Shown: positions 18,150 to 27,127 of the stretch, one piece after another
Layout: each line of letters opens with the position of its first letter
How positions within the stretch are numbered: position 1 is the first letter of the stretch
DNA from: Bacterioplanoides sp. SCSIO 12839
GTDB taxonomy: Bacteria; Pseudomonadota; Gammaproteobacteria; Pseudomonadales; Oceanobacteraceae
Direction: 5' to 3'
Length of the DNA stretch: 64,000 nt
Assembly (NCBI RefSeq): GCF_024397975.1
Contig: NZ_CP073745.1
Span: forward strand, 1,328,501 to 1,392,500
Made by a program: the position numbers and the translations under genes
Notes under the pieces: generated by a model
Told to the model about the DNA's origin: nothing
Databases searched by the model: none
What the model saw: the letters and a program-made list of their open reading frames with translations, nothing else

Positions 18150-19876
18150 TGTGTGGTTTCTATGGTGAAACTTTTAACCTAAAACGTGATGAAACAAAAA
18201 AGCTTTCACATTTGCTTAATTATAGAGGGAATGATGAGCTTAATGTCAGTATAGAAGACGATGTTTTTTTAATGCACAGTCGCTTGTCAATCACTGGGAC
18301 CAAGCATAATTCTTCTCAGCCAATAAAAAGCAGTTGCGATAGATATCATTTGGTTTTTAATGGAGAGATATATTCTATTTACGGTGAGGATAGTGAATAT
18401 TTGCGGGAGTATGGTGATACCCTTGCTTTGCTAAAAGCTATAGAGAAATATGGTGTTGAAGACTGTTTTTTAAGATTAAATGGGATGTTTTCCATAGTTA
18501 TTCATGACCTAAAAGAGAATAAAATAATTATGGCTAATGACTACTTTGGTCAGAAGCCTTTATATTATAAAGTAGTTGAAGGTCAGGGAGTAATTTTTGG
18601 ATCAACAGGCGAGCTATTATCTGAAGGTAAAGCCCTTGATAAAGATGGGGTTCAAGATTATATAACTTTCGGCTTTGTATTGCCCGAGAATTCAATATAT
18701 TCCGATGTGAATCGTGCACGACCTGGTTCGTTAGTTGTTTACGATCTTGTTGATAAGAGACTTTCGATTACAGAAAGTTATCAAAATAATAATTTTTATC
18801 TAGATTCGTCAAATAATTATGATATTAATTTGGTTTTGCAGGATGTGATGAGAGATCATTCTTATTCTGATTTCCCAATTGCTTTAGCATTGTCTGGGGG
18901 GGTTGATTCGACATTGCTTTACGGAGTATTGGATAATGAAACCCGTGAAAAAATTAATGCATTTACCGTTAAAAGCGATGATGTCGAAGAATCACAAAAT
19001 GCTTTGTTGGCAGTGGACTATTATGGAGGCAAAACTGAGCTTCTTGATAATTTCAATGTCGATAGTATAGAGTTATTAAAGGAATTGATTTTGTGTTTGG
19101 ATGAACCGAATTCAGACACTGCAATTTTATCCAGTAGTAGTATCTTTCGTTTGGCATCCAGAAATTCTAAGGTAATATTTTTAGGTGATGGAGGTGATGA
19201 ATTATTTCAAGGTTATAATCGCCATAAAATATGGAATCTTTTGTCTCGTTTCCCTAAAGACGGGTTTGTAGCATCTACTCTTATATCTTCACTCATATTA
19301 CCCCTGGTCAAAGTAGCGGCGAAGATTGGAAAATTAAGCAGTCAAAAGTTAGTTATTCTCAATAATATCTTAAGTAATTTAGATGACAAAAGAATGTTTA
19401 TTCTGTCCTCATTGGCAATTGATGATTTTAATAAATATAAATATTTAGAGAATGATTCTGATTTTGAAGGATATCCAATTAATTTTATAGATAGAAAGCT
19501 CTATTTACCCGGTAATAATCTATATAGAGTAGATCGCTTGTCTCTACTTTATAATATAGAAGCTCGCGCCCCGCTTCTTGACCTTAGAGTTGCTAATGCA
19601 TCTGACAAAACAAGCTTTAAAGAAAAGTCTACTTGGAATAAAAGTATCCTCAAGCGCCTGAGAAATAGTAAATATACTGGTGTAAATTTTGACGGGAAGA
19701 AGATGGGGTTTAATACATCTGTTAAGAGAATTCTTCAATCTACAGAAAGTCAGAATTATATTGATAATGCTATTTCTAAAGCGAAAGAGTTTGGATTTGA
19801 CTTTAGGGGTCACACTTTGAGTGATAGAAGGCGCTTTAACCTTTTATGTTTTGGACTTTGGTTGGAAAGAATGTAA
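18149..19876 (+). CDS. Asparagine synthase (glutamine-hydrolysing) family protein
   Basis: 575 residues. It starts MCGFYGE, placing the nucleophilic Cys at residue 2 of a class II glutaminase domain (with RLSITG and HLVFNGEIY). The ATP-pyrophosphatase loop ALSGGVDSTLL is at about residue 247, followed by FLGDGGDELFQGYNRH and EARAPLLD. All catalytic motifs look intact. In polysaccharide loci such enzymes amidate uronic acid carboxylates instead of aspartate (as proposed for WbpS-type proteins). That is the likely role here, but no intact UDP-glucuronate-forming gene is seen in the locus. Confidence 0.88.
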   Translation: MCGFYGETFNLKRDETKKLSHLLNYRGNDELNVSIEDDVFLMHSRLSITGTKHNSSQPIKSSCDRYHLVFNGEIYSIYGEDSEYLREYGDTLALLKAIEKYGVEDCFLRLNGMFSIVIHDLKENKIIMANDYFGQKPLYYKVVEGQGVIFGSTGELLSEGKALDKDGVQDYITFGFVLPENSIYSDVNRARPGSLVVYDLVDKRLSITESYQNNNFYLDSSNNYDINLVLQDVMRDHSYSDFPIALALSGGVDSTLLYGVLDNETREKINAFTVKSDDVEESQNALLAVDYYGGKTELLDNFNVDSIELLKELILCLDEPNSDTAILSSSSIFRLASRNSKVIFLGDGGDELFQGYNRHKIWNLLSRFPKDGFVASTLISSLILPLVKVAAKIGKLSSQKLVILNNILSNLDDKRMFILSSLAIDDFNKYKYLENDSDFEGYPINFIDRKLYLPGNNLYRVDRLSLLYNIEARAPLLDLRVANASDKTSFKEKSTWNKSILKRLRNSKYTGVNFDGKKMGFNTSVKRILQSTESQNYIDNAISKAKEFGFDFRGHTLSDRRRFNLLCFGLWLERM

Positions 19877-21318
19877 TGAAAAATATACTTACAGCAATGA
19901 TTTTTTTACTTTCTGGGGTAAGTCTTCATCAATTAATATATAACTTATTTCCTTTCATGCAGAAAAGGTATTCAAATAAATTGCTTGCACTCATTTCGGA
20001 AAACGATGGTAGTATCGATTGCGAAATTAAAGAAGACTTCATAGATTATAAATATATCTTTCGAGGAAATTCGTTTGATGGGGCAGTTTGGAAATTTAAC
20101 AATGCCAGCTTTGATGTAACAGACGAGTTTCTCTATGGCTCGATAGATAAATGGGATTATACGCCAAGAGTTCATTTTCATCACTGTGAATGGGTTTTAA
20201 GTGAAAAGGATCCAGTTTCTGCGGTATTAAGGCATATTGAATTATATCAAAGCGCTACATTCTATTGGCACCCCTCTCCAGCAACTCAGCGATTTTTTGT
20301 GTTGTTCTACTTATATCTGAAAAATAACTGTCCTGAGTTGAAAGTTCAGATAGATCTTCATGTAGAATACATTGTATCTAATATTGAGATAAATCTTGAT
20401 GGCAATCACTTCTTAGATAACTTGTTAGCAATTACTGCCTATGCTCTTTTGACCAATAATGGAGGTTTGCTTAAGAAAGTTGTGGAAGATATTGATAAGT
20501 ATTTTTTGGTGGAGAAGGAATATTTTCCTGAAAAAACACCATGCTACTGCGCGCTTTTGTATTCGAGATTAGAAATAATATTAGCAATAAATAATACCCG
20601 AAAAGAAACTGAAGATATTCTGGTACGTTTAAAAAATCTCTTGTTGAACAATCCCCCAGTGCACTTGAATGATAGCTACTTAGAGTTAAGGAATTGGTAT
20701 GATGTATATCCTAAAAATAGTAGAGTGAGTGCGGACTATTACCTACATAAAGTGCTAGAAGGCCAGAAAAAATCAATTACATTGATAGGCAATGGGTTCG
20801 CTAAGAGGGGTTATCAAGCACATTCTCATGACTGTTGTGCTGCAATGTTTGTTCAATGTTCGGATGGCAGCCAGCTTATAGGCGGGTTAGGCACTAAAAG
20901 TTATGCTTCAGATCACTATCGGAATGATATTAGATCAAGAACGTCTTATTTTAGGCCTGAAATTATATCTAAGAAGATAGACTATAAGCTTTTTATGGGG
21001 TCTTTTAGAAATTTTTCTATCGATAATAATAAGTATTCGTTATCGCTAAATAATAATATCGCTCACATGAAAGTTGTTGAAGGATATGGAGTGAAAATTA
21101 TTGATGATAAGATTTTTTTTGAGAATATAAAATCTTTACCAATCGTTTTCTATTCCGATTATGATAAGTCTTGTATTAAAGATCATTTGATTTTTTCAGG
21201 ATTTTCTATTATTTCGGTAGAGGATAGTGATCGGTGGGATGGTATATGTAATAAAGTTAAGTCGCATAAGTATACAGTTATGGCTGACTCGGATATATCA
21301 TCGATACAGGTTTTATAA
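19876..21318 (+). CDS. Heparinase II/III-like protein
   Basis: About 480 residues from ATG 19876, which overlaps the previous stop (TAATG). The first half is helical (VLRHIELY, FYWHPSPATQRFFVLFYLYL, GNHFLDNLLAITAYALL), like the alpha/alpha toroid of heparinase II/III proteins. The second half is strand-rich and contains GNGFAKRGYQAHSHDCCAAM, a likely His-containing active-site segment, and RSRTSYFRPE. Such proteins occur in many O-antigen and capsule operons, sometimes as predicted lyases or epimerase-like enzymes. An N-terminal hydrophobic stretch (ILTAMIFLLSGVSL) may be a signal or anchor. The function within this glycan is not known. Confidence 0.62.
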   Translation: MKNILTAMIFLLSGVSLHQLIYNLFPFMQKRYSNKLLALISENDGSIDCEIKEDFIDYKYIFRGNSFDGAVWKFNNASFDVTDEFLYGSIDKWDYTPRVHFHHCEWVLSEKDPVSAVLRHIELYQSATFYWHPSPATQRFFVLFYLYLKNNCPELKVQIDLHVEYIVSNIEINLDGNHFLDNLLAITAYALLTNNGGLLKKVVEDIDKYFLVEKEYFPEKTPCYCALLYSRLEIILAINNTRKETEDILVRLKNLLLNNPPVHLNDSYLELRNWYDVYPKNSRVSADYYLHKVLEGQKKSITLIGNGFAKRGYQAHSHDCCAAMFVQCSDGSQLIGGLGTKSYASDHYRNDIRSRTSYFRPEIISKKIDYKLFMGSFRNFSIDNNKYSLSLNNNIAHMKVVEGYGVKIIDDKIFFENIKSLPIVFYSDYDKSCIKDHLIFSGFSIISVEDSDRWDGICNKVKSHKYTVMADSDISSIQVL

Positions 21319-21319
21319 T

Positions 21320-22591
21320 ATGTTTAATTTGTTCGGTGCTAGTGTAAAATATGTAGATGTTATAGTAGGGGTTTTAATTTTTTCATTGGTATGCGTATTT
21401 GCGTTATTTGACGTTAGAGATTCTTTTTTTGTATCTTTCATGGCGCTTATGCTTGCAAGCTTTTATTTGGTTAAATATAGAAAGAATCTATATTTATCAA
21501 TAACTTTGGTTTTTGTTATTGCTTATCCTTTTATATATATTGTTTCACAATATTTAGGTGTTCCATATCATTACCTTCATCAGTATCAAGAAAATGGATA
21601 TGAGTATATCCTTTTTACGTCGATGCTAGTTTTTATTTTCATATTTTTCTTTTCTGTTAAGAAGAATGTTAGTTTTTATCTTCCAGAATATGAGCTTAAA
21701 TTAATCTCAACTTTTTTTATTATTCTTGCTGTTTTAATAATGCTCGTTGGATTGGCTTCTGTATGGCCGCCTGTGACAACTGGTTATGGCGTAGAGTCGA
21801 GAAGTTCGCAGTTATTTGAATATGCTCTGATATTTTTGGCATTGGGCGTGGTTTTAAAGAGACCAGCATTTAATAAAAAAGATAGAATCCATTCTTTTTT
21901 ATTTTTCTCAGCGATAGCTGTTTGCATAATTGTTCCTCTCCTATTCGGGAGACGAGGCCCCGCAATGATGTATTTTTGGTTGGCCTTGCTTGTAGTCTCG
22001 TTTAACTTCGAAGCGAAAACTATGAAAATAATCTTTGTTTTGGGAGTGATGGTTATTATGAGGCTGTATGCGTTAGATCGAGCAGATACACCATTTAGCA
22101 TTGAGGCCCTCGTAATGGGAAGTGCTAACAATGGATCAATGTCTAATCATCAGGGGGGAGTCATTGTAAGTTCAGTTACATATATTGGTCTGGTAGAAGA
22201 AGGGATTTGGGACTGGGGGGTTCGATTAAAAATGGCCACTGGGGCCTTAGTAGCTTTTTTACCTTATAGTGTCCATCCATTTCCTGAAGTTTTCGTTCAT
22301 AAATATGTCAATGATTTTGCGACAATTCCAGGATCGGGAGGCTTTCCTTTTGTATATGCTTTCTTATGGGGTGGGTGGAGTCTAGTGATTTTAATAGCAT
22401 TAGGTGGACGATTTTTGATATGGAACAAGTCGAGTCTTATATCTCTAAATTTGTGTAAAGTACTTGTACTAGCAATGTTTCCCAGGTGGTATGCTTATAC
22501 ACTACCTGTACTACTAAAGTTTCTCTTTTTAGCGTTTATAATAGGTTGTCTTTTTGATCTTCTTTTATCGATAAAGAAGAGAGCTGCTTGA
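21320..22591 (+). CDS. Wzy-type O-antigen/capsule polymerase (multi-spanning membrane protein)
   Basis: 423 residues from ATG 21320, one base after the previous stop (TAATATG). About ten hydrophobic segments and a larger periplasmic loop (about residues 275-325, with HQGGVIVSSVTYIGLVEEG) fit Wzy polymerases. FGRRGPAMMYFWLALL sits at a membrane border with the conserved-type Arg residues seen in such enzymes. It would polymerise flipped repeat units in the periplasm, with chain length set by a Wzz protein such as that at 1-783. The call is based on topology and context. Confidence 0.7.
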   Translation: MFNLFGASVKYVDVIVGVLIFSLVCVFALFDVRDSFFVSFMALMLASFYLVKYRKNLYLSITLVFVIAYPFIYIVSQYLGVPYHYLHQYQENGYEYILFTSMLVFIFIFFFSVKKNVSFYLPEYELKLISTFFIILAVLIMLVGLASVWPPVTTGYGVESRSSQLFEYALIFLALGVVLKRPAFNKKDRIHSFLFFSAIAVCIIVPLLFGRRGPAMMYFWLALLVVSFNFEAKTMKIIFVLGVMVIMRLYALDRADTPFSIEALVMGSANNGSMSNHQGGVIVSSVTYIGLVEEGIWDWGVRLKMATGALVAFLPYSVHPFPEVFVHKYVNDFATIPGSGGFPFVYAFLWGGWSLVILIALGGRFLIWNKSSLISLNLCKVLVLAMFPRWYAYTLPVLLKFLFLAFIIGCLFDLLLSIKKRAA

Positions 22592-22841
22592 TAGACAGAG
22601 AGGTGAATGTAGTGGTAAATAACATACATGCTTATTACTCTGATAAGATACATTGGAGTTTTAAAAAATTGAAGAATACAGTGAGGATGACTTCTGGAAG
22701 TTCTGATTAAAATCTTCTGTTTTTTAGATAAATGGAATTTTACTAAGGTTACTTCAAATTTTCTGGTAGCTAAGTTGAAAGTAGTAAAAGGTTTGAAATA
22801 ACTATGCTATTGCTTAATTGTTCGATTACAGTGGAAATAAC
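22592..22841 (+). pseudogene. Possible gene remnant between wzy-like and acetyltransferase genes
   Basis: No intact gene is present in these 250 bases. Two short frames look like coding scraps: from GTG 22603 (VNVVVNNIHAYYSDKIHWS, then a stop at 22711), and in another frame just after it, KIFCFLDKWNFTKVTSNFL, ending at about 22800. The base composition equals that of the neighbouring island genes, and the pattern resembles both ends of a deleted gene. The family cannot be identified. Confidence 0.35.
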
Positions 22842-23339
22842 ATGTTGTTGAAAGATATAAAAGCTTATTGTCATTACTTTGGATTAAATGGCTTTGGCTT
22901 GATTAGATTGCTATTTTTACGATATTTCTATGTTATTGTTTTAATTAGATTGCAATCTATAAGTAACCCTTTATTTATACCCGTGAAATTCTTATCCAAG
23001 GTATTGCTGTCTATGTTATTTAATATAGAAGTTGCAGGTGCTTGCAAGATTGGTGCTGGGCTGATTTTGCCGCATCCTCAAAATATAATTATTGGTGCTG
23101 GTTCTTTAGGAAAGAACTGCATAATTATGGCCAATGTTACTATTGGAGCAAGTCTACCAGACCCTGCATTCACTTTATCTTTACGACCTGCAATTGGCGC
23201 TAATGTTCTAGTTGGAACAGGCGCTTGCGTTATAGGTGGAATAACCTTAGGTGATAATGTAAAGGTTGGAGCTTTAACTTTGGTAACAAAATCAGTACCA
23301 GACAATGGTGTCGTTGTCGGGAAAAACGAAATAAAATGA
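22842..23339 (+). CDS. Serine acetyltransferase-like hexapeptide transferase
   Basis: 165 residues from ATG 22842; a TTG at 22818 is in frame. An N-terminal hydrophobic stretch is followed by left-handed beta-helix hexapeptide repeats: KIGAGLILPHPQNIIIGAGSLGKNCIIMANVTIG, then RPAIGANVLVGTGACVIGGITLGDNVKVGA. The HP pair and the late G-A-L-V-like turns match the CysE-related O-acetyltransferases used to acetylate surface glycans. An acetyl-CoA-dependent sugar O- or N-acetylation is inferred from family and context. It is the last gene of the forward operon, ending just before a strong hairpin. Confidence 0.78.
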   Translation: MLLKDIKAYCHYFGLNGFGLIRLLFLRYFYVIVLIRLQSISNPLFIPVKFLSKVLLSMLFNIEVAGACKIGAGLILPHPQNIIIGAGSLGKNCIIMANVTIGASLPDPAFTLSLRPAIGANVLVGTGACVIGGITLGDNVKVGALTLVTKSVPDNGVVVGKNEIK

Positions 23340-23346
23340 TAATATC

Positions 23347-23379
23347 GAGAAGCTAAATTGGTGCGAAATTTAGCTTCTC
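23347..23379. terminator. Bidirectional hairpin terminator between convergent operons
   Basis: Perfect 13-bp stem GAGAAGCTAAATT/AATTTAGCTTCTC with a 7-base loop, located between the forward acetyltransferase gene and the reverse SGNH gene. A TTTTTT tract follows 11 bases after the stem on the + strand. The minus-strand T tract is weak. Confidence 0.7.
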
Positions 23380-23394
23380 AAAAGGTTCAATTTT

Positions 23395-24573
23395 TTACAT
23401 ATAATTTTTTTTCAATATTTCTGAAATTGTAATGGCGATTGCTTTGTTGGCATCTCTATCAACGTGGCAGTAATCGTAAAAATGGCTCTTAACTCCGAGG
23501 TGATCTAGGGCGTTTGATATATCATGGAAGTTATAGTTTTTAAGTCTTTCATCTTTCTGAATGTCATTGAGTACTAATTTAGTCAGTTTTTTTATGCCAG
23601 CGTATTTATTAAAGTGTTTCCTTTCGTACTCACTAAGCTCTTTTCTTGTAGTATAAATCTCAGGTTGCCATAGAAATATAGGCGTTATACCATATTCTTC
23701 TGCTACGGCCGATATCATCTTTACGTTGTTTATGTATGTGTTAATAATCTCTTTTGAAAGCTCATGAAAAGTTTCATCATTTACATTAGCACTCAAGCTA
23801 GTAAGTCTTTTTCTAGAGGATGATTGAGTTTTTGCTGGAAAAACATATTTGTCGATGGCCTTGAGGATATTTGGCTTATAAGGGTTCGTTAGTATTTTAT
23901 ACCCATAAGAGTTCTCTATTCCGACTCTCGTCATATCTTCGTGAAAATGACCTATGTTTTTAAACTGACTGTTTTTAAACAACTTACCTCTTTCGTAGGC
24001 TTCTACATGACGGCCTACTTCATTTACACCATCGTAAAAAATAGCATATTTAAGGTTTTGAGAGCGAATAACTTCTATAAAAGTCATTAATTCTGAAGTT
24101 GAATTGTATGCCCCCACGCCATAGTTGTAAATTGAAAACCTTTTGTTAAGCTGCTGTTCAAGGAGTACAGGGATAGTATGGTCGTCGTTTGTGAAAATAG
24201 AAAAGGCCGTACTCCCGCCAAAGAAACCAATTAGACTATCAGCCTTTATTTTTTCTGATTGGCTATTCCGAAAACCATGTTGATCGAGTGTTATATAACT
24301 TCCTTTGAAATTTTCTTTTAATTTGTACCATCGATACGGGTGAAACTGCAAAGTGTCATTATATATAGCCTTATTGTCATCTTTTAATTTCTGAAAGTCT
24401 AAGTTATGTCGTTCAGCAATCTCATTAGTTATGAGAGGCTTTTGTGATTGTGTAAAGCTATCGATATTAACTATAAAATAAGAAATAAATTCAATGACCA
24501 ATAGCGTAAATGTTGTAATAATCGCATAAGCAATAAGCGGATTTTTTTCAAATCTATTGTCAGTCAAGTTCAA
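23395..24573 (-). CDS. Membrane-anchored SGNH/GDSL-like hydrolase or acyltransferase
   Basis: 392 residues. One N-terminal membrane segment (about 15-36: AYAIITTFTLLVIEFISYF) is followed by a large domain outside the membrane. SGNH-type blocks are recognisable: FFGGSTAFS (nucleophile serine region), NYGVGAYNS (Gly block), FYDGVNEVGRH (Asn block), and YDYCHVDRDAN near the C-terminus (Asp/His block). It overlaps the carbamoyltransferase gene by 14 bp. SGNH proteins of this size next to NodU-type carbamoyltransferases are recurrent. The actual reaction (esterase, acyl- or carbamoyl-handling) is not known. Confidence 0.68.
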   Translation of the reverse strand: MNLTDNRFEKNPLIAYAIITTFTLLVIEFISYFIVNIDSFTQSQKPLITNEIAERHNLDFQKLKDDNKAIYNDTLQFHPYRWYKLKENFKGSYITLDQHGFRNSQSEKIKADSLIGFFGGSTAFSIFTNDDHTIPVLLEQQLNKRFSIYNYGVGAYNSTSELMTFIEVIRSQNLKYAIFYDGVNEVGRHVEAYERGKLFKNSQFKNIGHFHEDMTRVGIENSYGYKILTNPYKPNILKAIDKYVFPAKTQSSSRKRLTSLSANVNDETFHELSKEIINTYINNVKMISAVAEEYGITPIFLWQPEIYTTRKELSEYERKHFNKYAGIKKLTKLVLNDIQKDERLKNYNFHDISNALDHLGVKSHFYDYCHVDRDANKAIAITISEILKKNYM

Positions 24574-26434
24574 ACTCCTTCATCCAATCTTTATTTTCGA
24601 CCAAATCTTCTTGGTCTTCTTTTCTTAAAATAAAACCATCTATGACTAGAAGATCCATTTCAGTTCTCATGAAGCATCTGTAGCTATCCTCAGGTGTACA
24701 GACTACTGGTTCTCCTCTAACATTGAAGGATGTATTAACAAGAACAGGGCAGTCGGTGATTTCGTAGAATTTTTCTAGTAAGCGGTGATACCTCGGGTTT
24801 CGATTTTTATTTACCGTTTGTACTCTAGCGCTATAGTCTACATGCGTGACAGCGGGTATTTCACTTCTTGCAATATTAATCTTCTCGACCCCAAAAAGAG
24901 CTTCTTGTTGTTCGCTCATTTTGATTCTTTTTGAGTCTTTAACTGGGGCGACAAGCAGCATATATGGACTATGTGTATCTAACTCAAACCAATCCGAAAC
25001 GTGTTCTTCTAAGACTGATGGTGCAAATGGTCTGAAGCTTTCTCTAAATTTTATTTTAAGATTCATTTTGGATTGCATACTTGGCATTCTAGGATCGCCA
25101 ATAATGCTTCGAGCCCCCAAAGATCGTGGCCCATATTCCATTCGACCAGAATGCCAGCCGATTACTTTCTGATTAGCAAGTTCCTTGCTTACAATATCCA
25201 GAAGAACTTCTTCTTCATAATAAGTATAATTTGCACCGGCTTTATCAAGGGCCTGCTTAATCTCATCTGGATTAAAAGATGGGCCCAAATAAGCTCCTTT
25301 CATACTGTCGTTTGCTTGTGCAACTCGATCATTAGAAAATTCTTGGTAATAGGCGCTCATCGCACCTCCAAGGGCTCCGCCTGCATCTCCAGCTGCTGGC
25401 TGAATCCATATATTGGCATCTAAGTTTTTTAGAAGTTTGCCATTGCTGACGCAGTTTAATGCTACTCCGCCAGCTAAACAAAGATTTTTACTTTGGGTAA
25501 TATCTAATGCATGTTTTGCTAACTTCAACATAACTTCTTCAGTTACTGCCTGAATTGAAGCTGCCAAGTCCATTTCTCTTTGAGAGATTTCAGATTCACT
25601 AACTCTAGGTTCGCCGCCGAACAGCTTGTGAAACTTGTTCGATGTCATTGTTAGACCAGTTGTATAGTTGAAATAGCTCATATCCAGTTTAAATGAGCCG
25701 TCAGATTTTATATCGATTAAATGATCTTTGATTAAGTCAACGTATTTGGGCTGTCCATAAGGCGCTAGCCCCATAACTTTATATTCACCACTATTAACTT
25801 TGAACCCCGTGTAATAAGTGAAGGCAGAATATAAAAGCCCTAATGAATGCGGAAAGTTGATTTCTTTCACAAACTCAATTTTATTGTCCTTGCCGTAAGA
25901 AATAGATGTGGTGGCCCACTCTCCTACACCATCGACAGTAAGAATTGCGGATTCTTGGAATGGAGATGGATAGAAAGCACTGGCCGCATGGCTTTGATGG
26001 TGCTCGCCAAATAATAGCTTTTCTAATATATCCTTCTTGAATTTTTTAACTTTTTTATTAGATAAGGAAATATTTGATTGTCGGTATAAAGATTCAAATT
26101 CTCTAGCAAGTGTTTCCTTAAGGTATAGTTTGTCTTTTAACCAAATAGGGATTGACCTGATAAAGGAATTGAACCCTTTAGGGGCTTCAGATAAGTATGT
26201 TTCTAATAATCGTTCGAATTTTAAGAAAGGTTTGTCATAGAAAGCTATACTATCAACTTCTTCAAGATTAATTCCGGCTTCTGTCAGGCAATAATTTATT
26301 GCATTCGAAGGGAAGTTTGCATCCTGTTTTTTCCGGGTAAACCTTTCTTCTTGTGCCGCTGCTAGGATTTCTCCATTTTTAATCAGTGCGACACCCGAAT
26401 CGTGATAATAAGCAGAAATTCCTAAAATATACAT
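24560..26434 (-). CDS. NodU/CmcH-type O-carbamoyltransferase
   Basis: 624 residues, typical length. The N-terminal Kae1/YrdC-related ASKHA fold starts MYILGISAYYHDSGVALI and includes EERFTRKKQDANFP, the metal-binding HHQSHAASAF and TVDGVGEW. The C-terminal domain has MEYGPRSLGARSIIGDPR, FRPFAPSVL and NTSFNVRGEPVV. The family uses carbamoyl phosphate and ATP to form a carbamoyl-adenylate and transfers the carbamoyl group to a hydroxyl (Nod factors, antibiotics, saxitoxin, glycans). Here the acceptor is presumably the surface glycan. It is transcribed with DUF5989 and SxtJ-like genes, 7 bp after the former. Confidence 0.92.
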   Translation of the reverse strand: MYILGISAYYHDSGVALIKNGEILAAAQEERFTRKKQDANFPSNAINYCLTEAGINLEEVDSIAFYDKPFLKFERLLETYLSEAPKGFNSFIRSIPIWLKDKLYLKETLAREFESLYRQSNISLSNKKVKKFKKDILEKLLFGEHHQSHAASAFYPSPFQESAILTVDGVGEWATTSISYGKDNKIEFVKEINFPHSLGLLYSAFTYYTGFKVNSGEYKVMGLAPYGQPKYVDLIKDHLIDIKSDGSFKLDMSYFNYTTGLTMTSNKFHKLFGGEPRVSESEISQREMDLAASIQAVTEEVMLKLAKHALDITQSKNLCLAGGVALNCVSNGKLLKNLDANIWIQPAAGDAGGALGGAMSAYYQEFSNDRVAQANDSMKGAYLGPSFNPDEIKQALDKAGANYTYYEEEVLLDIVSKELANQKVIGWHSGRMEYGPRSLGARSIIGDPRMPSMQSKMNLKIKFRESFRPFAPSVLEEHVSDWFELDTHSPYMLLVAPVKDSKRIKMSEQQEALFGVEKINIARSEIPAVTHVDYSARVQTVNKNRNPRYHRLLEKFYEITDCPVLVNTSFNVRGEPVVCTPEDSYRCFMRTEMDLLVIDGFILRKEDQEDLVENKDWMKEFELD

Positions 26435-26441
26435 ATAGCCA

Positions 26442-26591
26442 CTAAAATAAAGTATAAATGAATGGTGCGATAGCGCTGCCTTTTGCTAATACGATTAACG
26501 CGCCGAGTAATAACATAATTAGCATGATCGGAGCTAACCAAAGTTTCTTTCTGGCTCTTAAAAAGGCCCATAATTCTTTTAATATTGTCAT
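26442..26591 (-). CDS. DUF5989-type small membrane protein
   Basis: 49 residues, start ATG with stop TAG directly ahead of the carbamoyltransferase. The N-terminus MTILKELWAFLRARKKLWLAP is amphipathic and basic. It is followed by one strong membrane segment (IMLIMLLLGALIVLAKGSAIAPFIYTLF). This layout, and the recurring place between an SxtJ-like gene and a carbamoyltransferase, match the DUF5989 family. Its function is unknown; a docking or assembly role for the carbamoyltransferase at the membrane is a reasonable guess. The gene lies 10 bp after the SxtJ-like gene. Confidence 0.82.
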   Translation of the reverse strand: MTILKELWAFLRARKKLWLAPIMLIMLLLGALIVLAKGSAIAPFIYTLF

Positions 26592-26601
26592 CTTAGATCT
26601 C

Positions 26602-26991
26602 TTAGAACTGATTTTTCATTGATTCAGGTTGTTTGCTTCTTTCTATCCAGTAGCTATTCTTAGATATGTCAATCTTTTTACTGAGAGGATCTTTTCCTAT
26701 GACTTTAAAGAATAGAGAGATTGGGGTAAATAATCCAAAAAATAGAATGAACATTATAACCCGCCCCATGATAGAACCGATTAATTCACCAATATTTACC
26801 CACCATGTATATGGTCTTAATAATGTCTTAGGCAAAAATATTGACGTTACTGTTAACACAAGAATTAAAGCACCGAACGCAATGCTCCATTGTCTGTGTG
26901 AGTCGAACAAAAGACTTGCCAGGATAAGCAATATGATTGACCAAATAAATGAAAAGACTCTTATATCCTTACTGCTAATATTATCCGCCAT
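26602..26991 (-). CDS. SxtJ-like membrane protein
   Basis: 129 residues with about three hydrophobic segments (about residues 13-30, 33-52 and 76-98). The conserved-looking stretch WWVNIGELIGSIMGRVIMFILFFGLFTPISLFFKVIGKDPL is typical of the SxtJ family, named from a saxitoxin gene cluster where it also accompanies a carbamoyltransferase. It is the first gene of the four-gene reverse-strand operon. The promoter should lie in 26992-27127, which it shares with the divergent epimerase gene. Biochemical function unknown. Confidence 0.8.
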   Translation of the reverse strand: MADNISSKDIRVFSFIWSIILLILASLLFDSHRQWSIAFGALILVLTVTSIFLPKTLLRPYTWWVNIGELIGSIMGRVIMFILFFGLFTPISLFFKVIGKDPLSKKIDISKNSYWIERSKQPESMKNQF

Positions 26992-27127
26992 TTTAAGTTC
27001 CTAGCACTTTAAGATGTTTCAAATCATGAATTATACCACTCAAGTATCGGTCAGTTAATCATAATCTTGCTTTCTATGATCTTGTAATTAGAATGGCCAA
27101 TCGTTAAGTCAAGTAGGTCTGTTTGGT

